Below are positions 56,938 through 64,000 of a stretch of 64,000 nucleotides of DNA, one piece after another. Below the pieces are notes generated by a model. It made no database searches. It was not told the origin of the DNA and was given only the letters and a program-made list of their open reading frames with translations. The DNA comes from Paracoccus sp. C2R09 (GTDB lineage Bacteria; Pseudomonadota; Alphaproteobacteria; Rhodobacterales; Rhodobacteraceae): NCBI RefSeq assembly GCF_018860625.1, contig NZ_JAHKQB010000029.1, positions 386,073-450,072 of the forward strand, given 5' to 3'. The stretch's first letter is position 1. Each line of letters opens with the position of its first letter. A program made the translations under genes and the position numbers.

Positions 56938-57027
56938 GGGGCAGGGGTCAGTCAAGAACGGGCACCCGAGACGGAATGGCGGTTTTCAAACTGCCCGTTT
57001 CGCGATCATGCCAGAGCAGGAGCGGCA

Positions 57028-57645
57028 ATGACAAACGGCAAAACGGCCCCGATGACGCGCATTCAGCAAAAGAATCGACAGCTGATCCTGGACGGCGCGC
57101 TCGGGGTTTTCGCCTCGAACGGGTTTCGCGGCGCGACGATCGACCAGATTGCCAAGGCCGCCGGGCTGTCGAAGCCGAACGTCCTCTACTATTTCCGGTC
57201 CAAGGACGAGATCCACAAGACGCTGCTGACGCGCCTGCTGGAAATGTGGCTGGCGCCGTTGTCGCGATTCGACCCGAAAGGCGACCCGCTGGAAGAGGTG
57301 CTGACCTATGTCCGCGCCAAGCTGCACATGTCGCGCGACTATCCGCGCGAAAGCCGCCTTTTCGCCAACGAGATCCTGCAGGGTGCGCCGCATCTGACCG
57401 AGGTTCTGGAGGAGGATCTGAAGACCATTGTCGACCGTGCCGTGGTCGTCATCGCGGGTTGGATGGATCAGGGGCGGCTGGCACGGGTGCAGCCGCAGCA
57501 CCTGATCTTCTCGATCTGGTCGATGACCCAGCATTATGCCGATTTCGACGTGCAGGTGCGCGCGGTGCTGGGGCCGGGCCACGATCCGTTCGACGAGGCC
57601 GAGAAGTTCCTCGAACAGCTCTATCGCAAGATGCTGAGCGTCTAG
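57028..57645 (+). CDS. rutR: TetR-family regulator, RutR-like
   Basis: A 205-aa repressor. The N-terminal helix-turn-helix lies at about residues 20-65: DGALGVFASNGFRGATIDQIAKAAGLSKPNVLYYF. The C-terminal half has the RutR-type features DYPRESRLFANEILQGAPHL and LIFSIWSMTQHYADF. E. coli RutR binds uracil and thymine, which release it from DNA. A close match to the RutR site lies upstream of this gene and of the divergent aminotransferase. The stop shares a CTAG with the stop of the convergent second TetR gene. Confidence 0.9.
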   Translation: MTNGKTAPMTRIQQKNRQLILDGALGVFASNGFRGATIDQIAKAAGLSKPNVLYYFRSKDEIHKTLLTRLLEMWLAPLSRFDPKGDPLEEVLTYVRAKLHMSRDYPRESRLFANEILQGAPHLTEVLEEDLKTIVDRAVVVIAGWMDQGRLARVQPQHLIFSIWSMTQHYADFDVQVRAVLGPGHDPFDEAEKFLEQLYRKMLSV

Positions 57646-58229
57646 TTGGGGATGCTTTCCAGAAGCATGCCGGCCTTCTCGATCAGGACCAGGTTTTCCT
57701 TGGCCGCGGCGATCAGATCCGGGCGTTCGCCCGCGGCCCAATCCTTGGCGGCGGCATTGGTCGCGGCGATCACGGCCGCGGCCAGGATCTCGATCAGGCG
57801 GGTGTCCGAACCGGGCGTCCGGCGATGCAGCAGGCCGCGCATCTGCGCGCGCCGCGCCAGCATGGCGCTGTTGCGAAGGGCGTTCAGCTTGGGGTCGCTG
57901 TCACTGAGGTGAAGGATCTGCGCGAATATCTCGCGTTCGTTCAGGAAGCGCTTCAGATGCGCCTCGATCAGGATCGACAGATCGTCGATCAGCTTCCCCT
58001 TGCCGATCACGAAGGCCTCCGAAGCCTCGGCGGGGTAATCGGGGGGCGGGCCCATCAGGGCCGCTTCCTTGTAGGCATAGTAGTTGAAGAAGCTGCGCGT
58101 GCTGATCCCGGCTTCCTTGGCGATCGCCTCGGTCGTGACGTTGCTCAGCCCATCGCGAACGGCCAGCTCGACGGCGGCGAACTGGATCTTCTTGGCAGTG
58201 CGGAAGCGACGCGTGGTCTGGGGGCTCAT
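57642..58229 (-). CDS. TetR-family transcriptional regulator
   Basis: A 195-aa regulator with the N-terminal TetR helix-turn-helix: AAVELAVRDGLSNVTTEAIAKEAGISTRSFFNYYAYKEAAL in essence (ITE-like helix 2, STRSFFNYY recognition helix). The all-helical C-terminal ligand domain has no recognisable relative. No obvious target gene is adjacent except itself; the divergent side holds no gene for about 1 kb on the plus strand. A symmetrical nested palindrome 11-42 bp upstream suggests autoregulation. Target and ligand unknown. Confidence 0.9.
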   Translation of the reverse strand: MSPQTTRRFRTAKKIQFAAVELAVRDGLSNVTTEAIAKEAGISTRSFFNYYAYKEAALMGPPPDYPAEASEAFVIGKGKLIDDLSILIEAHLKRFLNEREIFAQILHLSDSDPKLNALRNSAMLARRAQMRGLLHRRTPGSDTRLIEILAAAVIAATNAAAKDWAAGERPDLIAAAKENLVLIEKAGMLLESIPN

Positions 58230-58239
58230 CTCTTACCCT

Positions 58240-58271
58240 TCACGAATATATGTGATCACAGGGTGACGTGA
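58240..58271. promoter_or_regulatory. Nested palindrome upstream of the TetR gene
   Basis: A perfect TGTGATCACA (58251-58260) is flanked at equal distance by TCACG (58240-58244) and CGTGA (58267-58271); all share the symmetry centre between 58255 and 58256. The element lies 11-42 bp before the regulator's start codon on the minus strand, the usual place for an autoregulatory operator. Confidence 0.5.
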
Positions 58272-58372
58272 GCGGTAACCGAACGCAAGCTTCAAAATGC
58301 TCCGCGCCTTTTGGGCATCGGAGAACCGCGACCCCGAAGGATCGGCGGTGCTTGCATCGGTCGTGCCGAAAT

Positions 58373-58933
58373 TCAGCTGCCCCAGGTGCGAACGGCGCCG
58401 CAATCCATGTGCACGAAATTCGAACCGCTGTAGCGACCCACGCCGCCTGCGCGGCATGCGACCGCGGCCTGATACATCTGCGCCACCGAACGCGACTTCA
58501 GCCGCAGATCCGCCGCCTTGCCCGTCATGTGCAACGAATTGCGCGCCACGCCGCTGGATTGCCGACGCAGCATCGCGTTGGTCCGGGGCGAGCGGTAGCC
58601 CGAAAGCATCATGTAGGGTTCGTTGGTCTGCATCAGCCGCGACGACGCGGCCGCGATGTCGATGGTACGCGGGTCGATCCCGATCGCTTCGCCCGTGCGC
58701 CAGTCGCGCATGAAGACGTTGATCTCGTTCAGCGCCTCGCGGATGTATTTGCCATCGACCCAGTAGACGGTGTCGATGCTTTCGCCGGTGCGGCCGGAAT
58801 ACATCCGGACGCGCCGCATGTCGCCGGCACCGCGTAGGAAACCGAAGGCATTGGCCATTACTGGTGCGGCAGCCACGCTGGTCGCCGCAAAGGCACCAAG
58901 AATGCCGCGACGGGAGATGAGGTCCATTGTCAT
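58373..58933 (-). CDS. DUF882 (YcbK-like) Tat-exported protein
   Basis: A 186-aa protein with a twin-arginine signal (SRRGILGAFAATSVAAAPVMA) and a DUF882/peptidase M15-like domain: SGYRSPRTNAMLRR, NSLHMTGKAADLRL with the zinc-ligand His and Asp, and NFVHMDCGAVRTWG with a third His. Relatives act on peptidoglycan as D,D-peptidases or L,D-endopeptidases. Its divergent neighbour is an L,D-transpeptidase, so both ends of cross-link turnover may be covered. The start is ATG 58933 (ATG 58927 is an alternative). Confidence 0.88.
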   Translation of the reverse strand: MTMDLISRRGILGAFAATSVAAAPVMANAFGFLRGAGDMRRVRMYSGRTGESIDTVYWVDGKYIREALNEINVFMRDWRTGEAIGIDPRTIDIAAASSRLMQTNEPYMMLSGYRSPRTNAMLRRQSSGVARNSLHMTGKAADLRLKSRSVAQMYQAAVACRAGGVGRYSGSNFVHMDCGAVRTWGS

Positions 58934-59237
58934 GTCAGATCGCCTGTCCTGCTTCGTTCTTCAGCGCACGATGTTGTCGCGGCCCGCCGGGTTTAGCCCC
59001 GAGCTCTTAACAATATGTCAAATTCCAGTGCGCCGTGGAAACTGTTTCTGCGCTGAGTGCATGGTCAACTGGGGCTTGTAGGCGAGTTCTTGCCGAACGC
59101 CTTTAGCGTGACCGGAAGCCACAGGCTTGTGACATTCCCGCAACAGCCTGATCGGGCGCGGTTTTCGCATCGCCTCCTTTGCTGGTTGTCGAAACGTTCA
59201 CATGAGAGAATATGACCTGAAATAGTGAGGCCACGAC
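58934..59237. other. 304-bp divergent intergenic region
   Basis: The region between the DUF882 gene and the L,D-transpeptidase gene holds no gene I can support. Its right end carries the likely promoter of the transpeptidase (listed separately). The base composition is less GC-rich near 59010-59220 than in flanking genes, as expected of promoter DNA. I see no long repeat or RNA-like fold. Confidence 0.7.
59186..59214 (+). promoter_or_regulatory. Candidate promoter of the L,D-transpeptidase gene
   Basis: TTGTCG (59186-59191) and AATATG (59209-59214) are 17 bp apart. The predicted start near 59221 leaves a short leader that contains the GTGAGG ribosome-binding site (59225-59230). Confidence 0.4.
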
Positions 59238-60857
59238 ATGCGGTTCATCGGTAAATTCGTACTTTCCGCGGCCTTCGCGGCCGTGGCCATGGCGCCGATC
59301 CCTGCATCCGCTCAGGATGGCATGATGTCGGTGACTGCGGCCGTGGCGCCACGTCTGACCTTCTCGGCCGCGCAGATGGAGCTTGCGACCGCAGTCGCTG
59401 CGGACAGCGATCTGGCCGCGTTTTATGGGGCGAACGGGCTTCGCATGGTGTTCACCGGGCCGGACGGCGCGGTGCTGCGTGCTGCGCTTCGGCGTGCGGT
59501 GGCCTTGATGCCCGCGCATGGCATACCGGTCCAGCGATACGATTCGACCGCATTCGGCCCCCCGCGCAGCGCCGTCGAGGCCGAGTTGGCGCATGCCCGT
59601 CAGGCTGCGATGATGCTGCGCGACCTGTCGGGCGGGGTGCTGGATGCGTCCCGCGTCGACCCCGAGATCAAGCGCAGCCGCGCCGATGTCAGTGTGGCCG
59701 ACGCGATGATCCGCTTTGCCGCCGCCCGCGATCCGCATGCGGCGATCATGTCGGCCGCGCCGCGTCACCCGGCCTATGCCCAGTTGCAGCAAGCCCTAGC
59801 CGGCCCCGAGGAGCTTGCGGTCCAGGCCGATCTGACCCCGATCCCCGAGGGCGTCTGGCGCATCGGCACCGAAAGTCCGGCCATCACCGCCCTGCGCGCG
59901 CGGCTTGCCTCGATCGGCTTCACCGCCGAAAGCCCCGATGCCGGGATCTTCGACGCCCCGCTTGCGCAGGCGGTCGCATCCTATCAGCAGGCGATGGGGC
60001 TGGCGGCCGACGGGATCGCCGGGCCGCGCACGGTGCGCGCCCTGAACGGCGAGGGGGCCGTGGCGCCCGCCCGGCGCCGCGCCATCCTGATCGCGATGGA
60101 GCGGCTGCGCTGGATGGGCGATGCGTCCTTCGATGGTCGTTACATCTGGGTGAACATCCCCGAATTCAGCACCACGGTGTTCGAGGACGGACAGGAGATC
60201 TTTCGCACCCGTAGCGTCGTGGGCAAGGATCGAGAGAATTGGCGCACGCCCGAATTCTCGGACATGATGGCGAATGTGGTGGTCAATCCCAGCTGGAACG
60301 TCCCGCGGTCCATCACCATCCGCGACTACCTTCCGCGCCTTCGGGCCAACCGCCACGCGCTGTCGCATCTGGATGTGGTCGATCGCGCCGGTCGGGTCGT
60401 GGCGCGCGACGGCATCGATTTCGCCGCCTATACCGATCGCAGCTTCCCCTATCGTCTGCGCCAGAAGCCCAGTGACGACAACGCGCTTGGAACGGTGAAA
60501 TTCATCTTTCCGAACAAGTGGAACATCTATCTTCACGACACCCCCAGCAAGCACCTGTTCGGCAACAGCGTCCGCGCGGATTCGAACGGTTGCATCCGCC
60601 TGGGCGACCCGCAGGACTTCGCGCGGCTGCTGCTGGCCCCGCAGGTTCGCGATGCCGATGCGACCTTCCAGGCGGCGCGCGACAGCGGTCAGGAACGCTG
60701 GCTGCGCCTGACGCCCGCCGTGCCGGTCCACCTGGTCTATTTCACCGCATGGCCCGACGGGCAGGGCGGGCTGCGCAGCTATCGCGACATTTATGGCCGC
60801 GATGCGCGGATCTGGCAGGCGATGGCCGAGGCGGGTTTCGACGACGGCACTCCGTGA
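59238..60857 (+). CDS. YcbB-like L,D-transpeptidase
   Basis: A 539-aa periplasmic enzyme that forms 3-3 cross-links in peptidoglycan. A signal peptide (cleavage probable after PASA, before QDGMM) is followed by a helical scaffold, a peptidoglycan-binding domain at about 210-270 (ALRARLASIGFTAESPDAGIFD, AVASYQQAMGLAADGIAGPRT) and the YkuD catalytic domain. The active-site motif is HDTPSKHLF ... RADSNGCIRL with the nucleophile Cys452. GTGAGG precedes the ATG. The divergent gene encodes a DUF882 murein peptidase-like protein. Confidence 0.94.
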   Translation: MRFIGKFVLSAAFAAVAMAPIPASAQDGMMSVTAAVAPRLTFSAAQMELATAVAADSDLAAFYGANGLRMVFTGPDGAVLRAALRRAVALMPAHGIPVQRYDSTAFGPPRSAVEAELAHARQAAMMLRDLSGGVLDASRVDPEIKRSRADVSVADAMIRFAAARDPHAAIMSAAPRHPAYAQLQQALAGPEELAVQADLTPIPEGVWRIGTESPAITALRARLASIGFTAESPDAGIFDAPLAQAVASYQQAMGLAADGIAGPRTVRALNGEGAVAPARRRAILIAMERLRWMGDASFDGRYIWVNIPEFSTTVFEDGQEIFRTRSVVGKDRENWRTPEFSDMMANVVVNPSWNVPRSITIRDYLPRLRANRHALSHLDVVDRAGRVVARDGIDFAAYTDRSFPYRLRQKPSDDNALGTVKFIFPNKWNIYLHDTPSKHLFGNSVRADSNGCIRLGDPQDFARLLLAPQVRDADATFQAARDSGQERWLRLTPAVPVHLVYFTAWPDGQGGLRSYRDIYGRDARIWQAMAEAGFDDGTP

Positions 60858-60931
60858 TCGCGACCCTGCCGCTTTCGCTGGAACGAGGCAGCCAAACGCG
60901 GTAATCCCCTGCCATAAGGAAAGGGGGCTTC

Positions 60932-62032
60932 ATGGCTGTCACGATCGAGGAACTTGCCCGCGCATTGGATGCCCGCATGTGGGGCGACGGGACCATCCGC
61001 GTCACCGGCGCAGGAGAGCCCGCATCCACCGGCCCGGTCGGCGCGGAAGGCGGTCAGATCGCGCTGGCCATGGCCCCGAAATATGCAGACAGCCTGTCGC
61101 CGGGCAGCATCGCGCTGCTGGCCGAAGGCATGGACCCCGAAGCCCTGGGGCTGAAGGCCGCGATCTTTGCGCCCCGGCCCCGACTGGTGATGGCCGGACT
61201 GACGCGCGCGTTCGATCCCGGCCCGGATATCGCGGAAGGCATCCATCCGACCGCCGTGATCGATCCCTCCGCGACCATAGCCGAGGGCGCCTCGATCGCG
61301 CCCTTCGTCGTGATCGGCGCGGATGTGACCATCGGCGCGCGGGCCCGGATCGGGGCACATGTCAGCATCGGGCGCGGCGCAAAGCTGGGCGACGACCTGC
61401 TGCTGCATCCGGGCGTGCGCATCGGGCATGGCATCGTGGCGGGCGATCGCCTGATCGTACAGTCGAACGCGGTGATCGGGGGCGACGGCTTCTCGTTCGT
61501 GACGCCCGAGGAATCGGGCATCGAGGAGATCCGCCGCACGCTTGGTGCCCGGGCCGCCATCAGCCAGCAGCACTGGACGCGCATCCACTCGCTCGGGACG
61601 GTCGAGATCGGCAACGATGTCGAGATCGGCGCGAACGCCACCATTGACCGCGGCACCATCCGCGCGACCCGCATCGGCAGCGGCACCAAGATCGACAACT
61701 TGGTCATGCTGGGCCACAATGTCGTCGTGGGCGAGGATTGCCTTCTGTGCAGCCAGGTCGGCATCGCGGGATCGTCCAGGGTGGGCGACCGCGTGGTTCT
61801 GGCAGGCAAGGTCGGCGTCAACGACAATATTGAGATCGGCGACGACGTGATCGCGGGCGGGGCCAGCAAGATCTTCACCCGCGTCCCGTCGGGCCGCGTC
61901 GTTCTGGGCAACCCCGCGGTGAAGATGGAAACCCAGCTGGAAATCCAGAAAGCAGTCAGAAGATTGCCGCGTTTGTCGCAGCAACTGTCCAAGCTTCAGG
62001 AAATCGTTACACGCCTGTCGGAAAAGGACTGA
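60932..62032 (+). CDS. lpxD: UDP-3-O-(3-hydroxyacyl)glucosamine N-acyltransferase
   Basis: A 366-aa left-handed beta-helix acyltransferase of lipid A synthesis, which adds the second 3-hydroxyacyl chain from acyl-ACP. Hexapeptide repeats run from about residue 100 to 325 (for example IGADVTIGARARIGAHVSIGRG), and the catalytic histidine is His262 in LVMLGHNVVVGEDC. The N-terminal uridine-binding domain and a C-terminal helix are present. Unlike in many Proteobacteria it is not next to fabZ, lpxA or bamA; it precedes an ACP and a ketosynthase gene. Confidence 0.95.
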   Translation: MAVTIEELARALDARMWGDGTIRVTGAGEPASTGPVGAEGGQIALAMAPKYADSLSPGSIALLAEGMDPEALGLKAAIFAPRPRLVMAGLTRAFDPGPDIAEGIHPTAVIDPSATIAEGASIAPFVVIGADVTIGARARIGAHVSIGRGAKLGDDLLLHPGVRIGHGIVAGDRLIVQSNAVIGGDGFSFVTPEESGIEEIRRTLGARAAISQQHWTRIHSLGTVEIGNDVEIGANATIDRGTIRATRIGSGTKIDNLVMLGHNVVVGEDCLLCSQVGIAGSSRVGDRVVLAGKVGVNDNIEIGDDVIAGGASKIFTRVPSGRVVLGNPAVKMETQLEIQKAVRRLPRLSQQLSKLQEIVTRLSEKD

Positions 62033-62043
62033 TAGGAGGCCAC

Positions 62044-62310
62044 ATGACTGACGACATCAAATCCCGCATCCGCAACATCATCGCCGAACAGGCGATGCTG
62101 GAACCCGAACAGGTCACGGATGACGCCACCCCCGAGGAACTGGGCATCGACAGCCTGGGCCTCGTGGAATCCATCTTCGCGATCGAGGAGGAGTTCGACA
62201 TCTCGGTCCCCTTCAACGCGAACGAACCCGAGAAATCCGAATTCGACATCTCGAACATGGGCACGATCATCGCGGCGGTCGAGCGGCTGGTGGCGCAGAA
62301 GGCGGCATGA
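62044..62310 (+). CDS. Acyl carrier protein
   Basis: An 88-aa carrier protein. The phosphopantetheine attachment serine is Ser37 in ELGIDSLGLVESIF. The rest departs from standard AcpP: FNANEPEKSEFDISNMGTIIAAVERLV follows the conserved helix. It is therefore a specialised ACP, not the housekeeping one. Wedged 11 bp after lpxD and overlapping a ketosynthase by ATGA, it probably serves acyl-chain supply for lipid A or another dedicated product. Confidence 0.92.
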   Translation: MTDDIKSRIRNIIAEQAMLEPEQVTDDATPEELGIDSLGLVESIFAIEEEFDISVPFNANEPEKSEFDISNMGTIIAAVERLVAQKAA

Positions 62311-63629
62311 GCGGCAAGAAAACCGAAAAAGCGCCGCGCCCCAGCAAGGAAGCGCGGATCGACGCGGGCGTGTCCGCCCCTTCGGTCGCGACCAGCGCGG
62401 GCGAACTGCGCCGCGACGGGTTGCGTCGCGTGGTGATCACCGGGGCGGGCACGATCAACGCGCTCGGCCATGACGTGAAGACCACGCTCGAGGCATATCG
62501 AGAGGGGCGCTGCGGGATCACGCAGCTGGATTTCCGCGACGTGGAACGGCTGTCGATCCAGATCGGCGCGCAGGTTCACAACTGGTCGCCCGAGACCTAC
62601 TTCAACCGCCAGCAGATCCTGCTCTACGACAAGTTCACCCAGTTCACGCTGCTTGCCGCCAAGCAGGCGGTCGAGGAATCCGGGCTGCATTTCGAAGGTG
62701 CCCTGGGACTGCGGTCCGGCGTGATCCTCGGGACTGCGGGCGGCGGTCTGAACACCTGGGATGAGAATTATCGCGCCGTCTACGAAGAGGGGAAGAATCG
62801 CGTTCACCCCTTCGTCGTGCCGAAGCTGATGAACAACGCGGCCGCCAGCCATGTCAGCATGGAATTCGGCCTGCGCGGCCCGGCCTTCACCGTGGCCACG
62901 GCCTGCGCCAGTTCGAACCACGCGATGGGGCTGGCCTTCCAGATGGTGCGGTCGGGCGCGGCCGAAGTGATGCTCTGCGGTGGGTCCGAAGCGATGCTGT
63001 GTTTCGGCGGAGTGAAGGCCTGGGAAGGCCTGCGCGTCATGTCCAAGGACGCCTGCCGCCCCTTCAGCGCCAATCGCAATGGCATGGTCCAGGGCGAAGG
63101 CGCGGGCGTCTTCGTCTTCGAAAGCTATGAGCACGCGAAGGCGCGCGGAGCCGAGATCCTGGCCGAGGTCGTGGGCTTTGCCATGTCGTCGGACGCGCAG
63201 GACATCGTCATGCCCTCGGCCCAAGGGGCGGAACGTGCGATCAGCGGCGCGATCGTCGATGCGGGGCTGAACCCTGAGCAGGTCGGCTATATCAACGCGC
63301 ACGGGACCGGCACGGCGGCCAACGACAAGACCGAATGCGCGGCGGTGGCGCGGGCCTTCGGGCATCACGCGGATCGGCTGATGATCAGTTCGACCAAGTC
63401 GATGCACGGCCACCTGATCGGCGGCACCGGCGCGGTCGAGCTGCTGGCCTGCATCATGGCGCTGCGCGACGGGGTGATCGCGCCCACGATCAACTATGAG
63501 GAAAGCGATCCCGAATGCGCGCTGGATGTCGTTCCGAACGAGGCGCGCGAGGCCAAGGTCGATGCCGTGCTGTCGAATGCCTTCGCCTTCGGGGGCCTGA
63601 ACGCGGTCATTGCGCTGCGCCGCGTCTGA
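62307..63629 (+). CDS. Beta-ketoacyl-ACP synthase (FabF-like)
   Basis: A 440-aa condensing enzyme of the thiolase fold. Active-site residues are Cys200 in VATACASSNHAM, His332 in INAHGTGT, and Lys364 with His369 in STKSMHGHLIGG. A 35-40-residue N-terminal extension rich in Lys, Ala and Pro precedes the core, which begins RRVVITGAGTINALG; FabF lacks it. The gene overlaps the ACP gene, so the two form a dedicated elongation pair. Whether it elongates lipid A chains or another product is unknown. Confidence 0.92.
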   Translation: MSGKKTEKAPRPSKEARIDAGVSAPSVATSAGELRRDGLRRVVITGAGTINALGHDVKTTLEAYREGRCGITQLDFRDVERLSIQIGAQVHNWSPETYFNRQQILLYDKFTQFTLLAAKQAVEESGLHFEGALGLRSGVILGTAGGGLNTWDENYRAVYEEGKNRVHPFVVPKLMNNAAASHVSMEFGLRGPAFTVATACASSNHAMGLAFQMVRSGAAEVMLCGGSEAMLCFGGVKAWEGLRVMSKDACRPFSANRNGMVQGEGAGVFVFESYEHAKARGAEILAEVVGFAMSSDAQDIVMPSAQGAERAISGAIVDAGLNPEQVGYINAHGTGTAANDKTECAAVARAFGHHADRLMISSTKSMHGHLIGGTGAVELLACIMALRDGVIAPTINYEESDPECALDVVPNEAREAKVDAVLSNAFAFGGLNAVIALRRV

Positions 63630-63650
63630 GGCGGCTTCCGACGAACGAAG

Positions 63651-63679
63651 AAGGCCGCGCCCGGTTGGCGCGGCCTTTT
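63651..63679. terminator. Bidirectional intrinsic terminator
   Basis: An 11-bp stem (63651-63661 with 63667-63677) with a 5-base loop. On the plus strand it ends in TTTT (63676-63679) after the ketosynthase gene; on the minus strand TTCTTC follows, serving the convergent IalB-like gene. Confidence 0.85.
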
Positions 63680-63702
63680 CCATGTCGATCAACCGGGCTG
63701 GA

Positions 63703-64000
63703 TCACTCGGCGGGGGCTTCCTCGGCCTCGAGCTCGGCTTCGCCGGCTTCCGGGGCTGCAGGTGCGGGTTCCTTGGCATAGGCCGCCAATTCATCGAATG
63801 CCGCCGTGAAGCCCGACAACGAGACCGGCAGGCGCACGGGCTTTTCCGGGTCGCCGCCGAAGGGCAGAAGCTGCAGCGTCGCCTCGCGGCCACCTTTCAG
63901 CGCGGCCAGCTCACCATTGGTGAAGCCCAGGCGCGACACGCAGCCCACCGGCGCGCAGAACGCGAAGGGATAGCCGCGAACCTCGCCGCCATCAATCTGC
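63703..64000 (-). CDS. Invasion-associated locus B (IalB) family protein, 3' part only
   Basis: The C-terminal 98 codons of a gene that runs off the right edge. The visible part matches IalB-type periplasmic proteins: GYPFAFCAPVGCVSRLGFTNGELAALKGG with the paired cysteines, then LPVSLSGFTAAFDEL and an acidic Ala/Glu/Pro tail. IalB of Bartonella helps entry into red cells, but homologues are common in free-living alphaproteobacteria, where the role is unknown. The start and signal peptide lie outside the window. Confidence 0.82.
   Translation of the reverse strand, partial: QIDGGEVRGYPFAFCAPVGCVSRLGFTNGELAALKGGREATLQLLPFGGDPEKPVRLPVSLSGFTAAFDELAAYAKEPAPAAPEAGEAELEAEEAPAE

Overview
The window is a gene-dense, high-GC stretch of chromosome from an alphaproteobacterium, most likely Rhodobacteraceae and plausibly Paracoccus or a close relative. 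This is inferred from gene content and order: rluD next to a DUF6476 gene, Hsp20 next to DUF1150, RutR with a pyrimidine-type ABC cluster, the Sat-CysC fusion, DUF1489, and a strong codon bias towards G/C in the third position. I see no phage, transposase, CRISPR array, plasmid gene or clearly foreign segment. Almost everything is core or conserved accessory metabolism, and I did not find a convincing undescribed defence or biosynthetic system. The observations worth a second look are mainly regulatory or about gene layout.

Layout: 0.2-8.3 kb (+) holds a CPA1 Na+/H+ antiporter with a cyclic-nucleotide-binding-like tail, tex, an AGE-family sugar epimerase/isomerase, an orphan HisKA_2/HWE-type sensor kinase and a transglutaminase-like protein. 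At 8.3-9.8 kb (-) are cobD and a CobC-like phosphatase (cobalamin). At 9.9-18.7 kb (+) is a tightly overlapping leucine/isovalerate degradation operon: isovaleryl-CoA dehydrogenase, acyl-CoA synthetase, an LprI-like periplasmic protein, both methylcrotonyl-CoA carboxylase subunits, HMG-CoA lyase, methylglutaconyl-CoA hydratase and an SRPBCC protein. A candidate repressor operator overlaps its promoter. At 18.8-24.8 kb are glyA, nadK, a membrane protein of unknown function, rpoH (sigma-32), rluD, DUF6476 and ubiK. At 24.9-29.2 kb are lgt, a MidA-like methyltransferase, pgeF, an Lrp-type regulator and trxB.

29.4-36.6 kb holds a Sat-CysC fusion, an MFS exporter with a TolB-like propeller protein, DUF1150/Hsp20 behind a sigma-32-like promoter, DUF465, purE-purK and a Nudix hydrolase. 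36.6-44.8 kb holds purF, cvpA and radA (-), lolC/E-lolD (+), selD (-) and tig (+). 44.9-46.2 kb holds DUF1489, tRNA-Gly(CCC), a histidine phosphatase whose frame opens out of the tRNA, and tRNA-Val(TAC). 46.3-50.6 kb is a two-gene RND efflux system without an outer-membrane component.

50.6-57.6 kb is a RutR-type pyrimidine/beta-alanine catabolic cluster: an ABC importer (solute-binding protein, two permeases, ATPase), a Zn-dependent N-carbamoyl amidohydrolase, an omega-amino acid:pyruvate aminotransferase and a divergent RutR-like regulator, with a RutR-type palindrome between the last two. The first two reductive-pathway enzymes are not in the window. 57.6-64 kb holds a second TetR regulator with a nested palindrome upstream, a Tat-exported DUF882 protein divergent from a YcbB-like L,D-transpeptidase, an lpxD-ACP-ketosynthase operon, and the C-terminal part of an IalB-family protein at the right edge.
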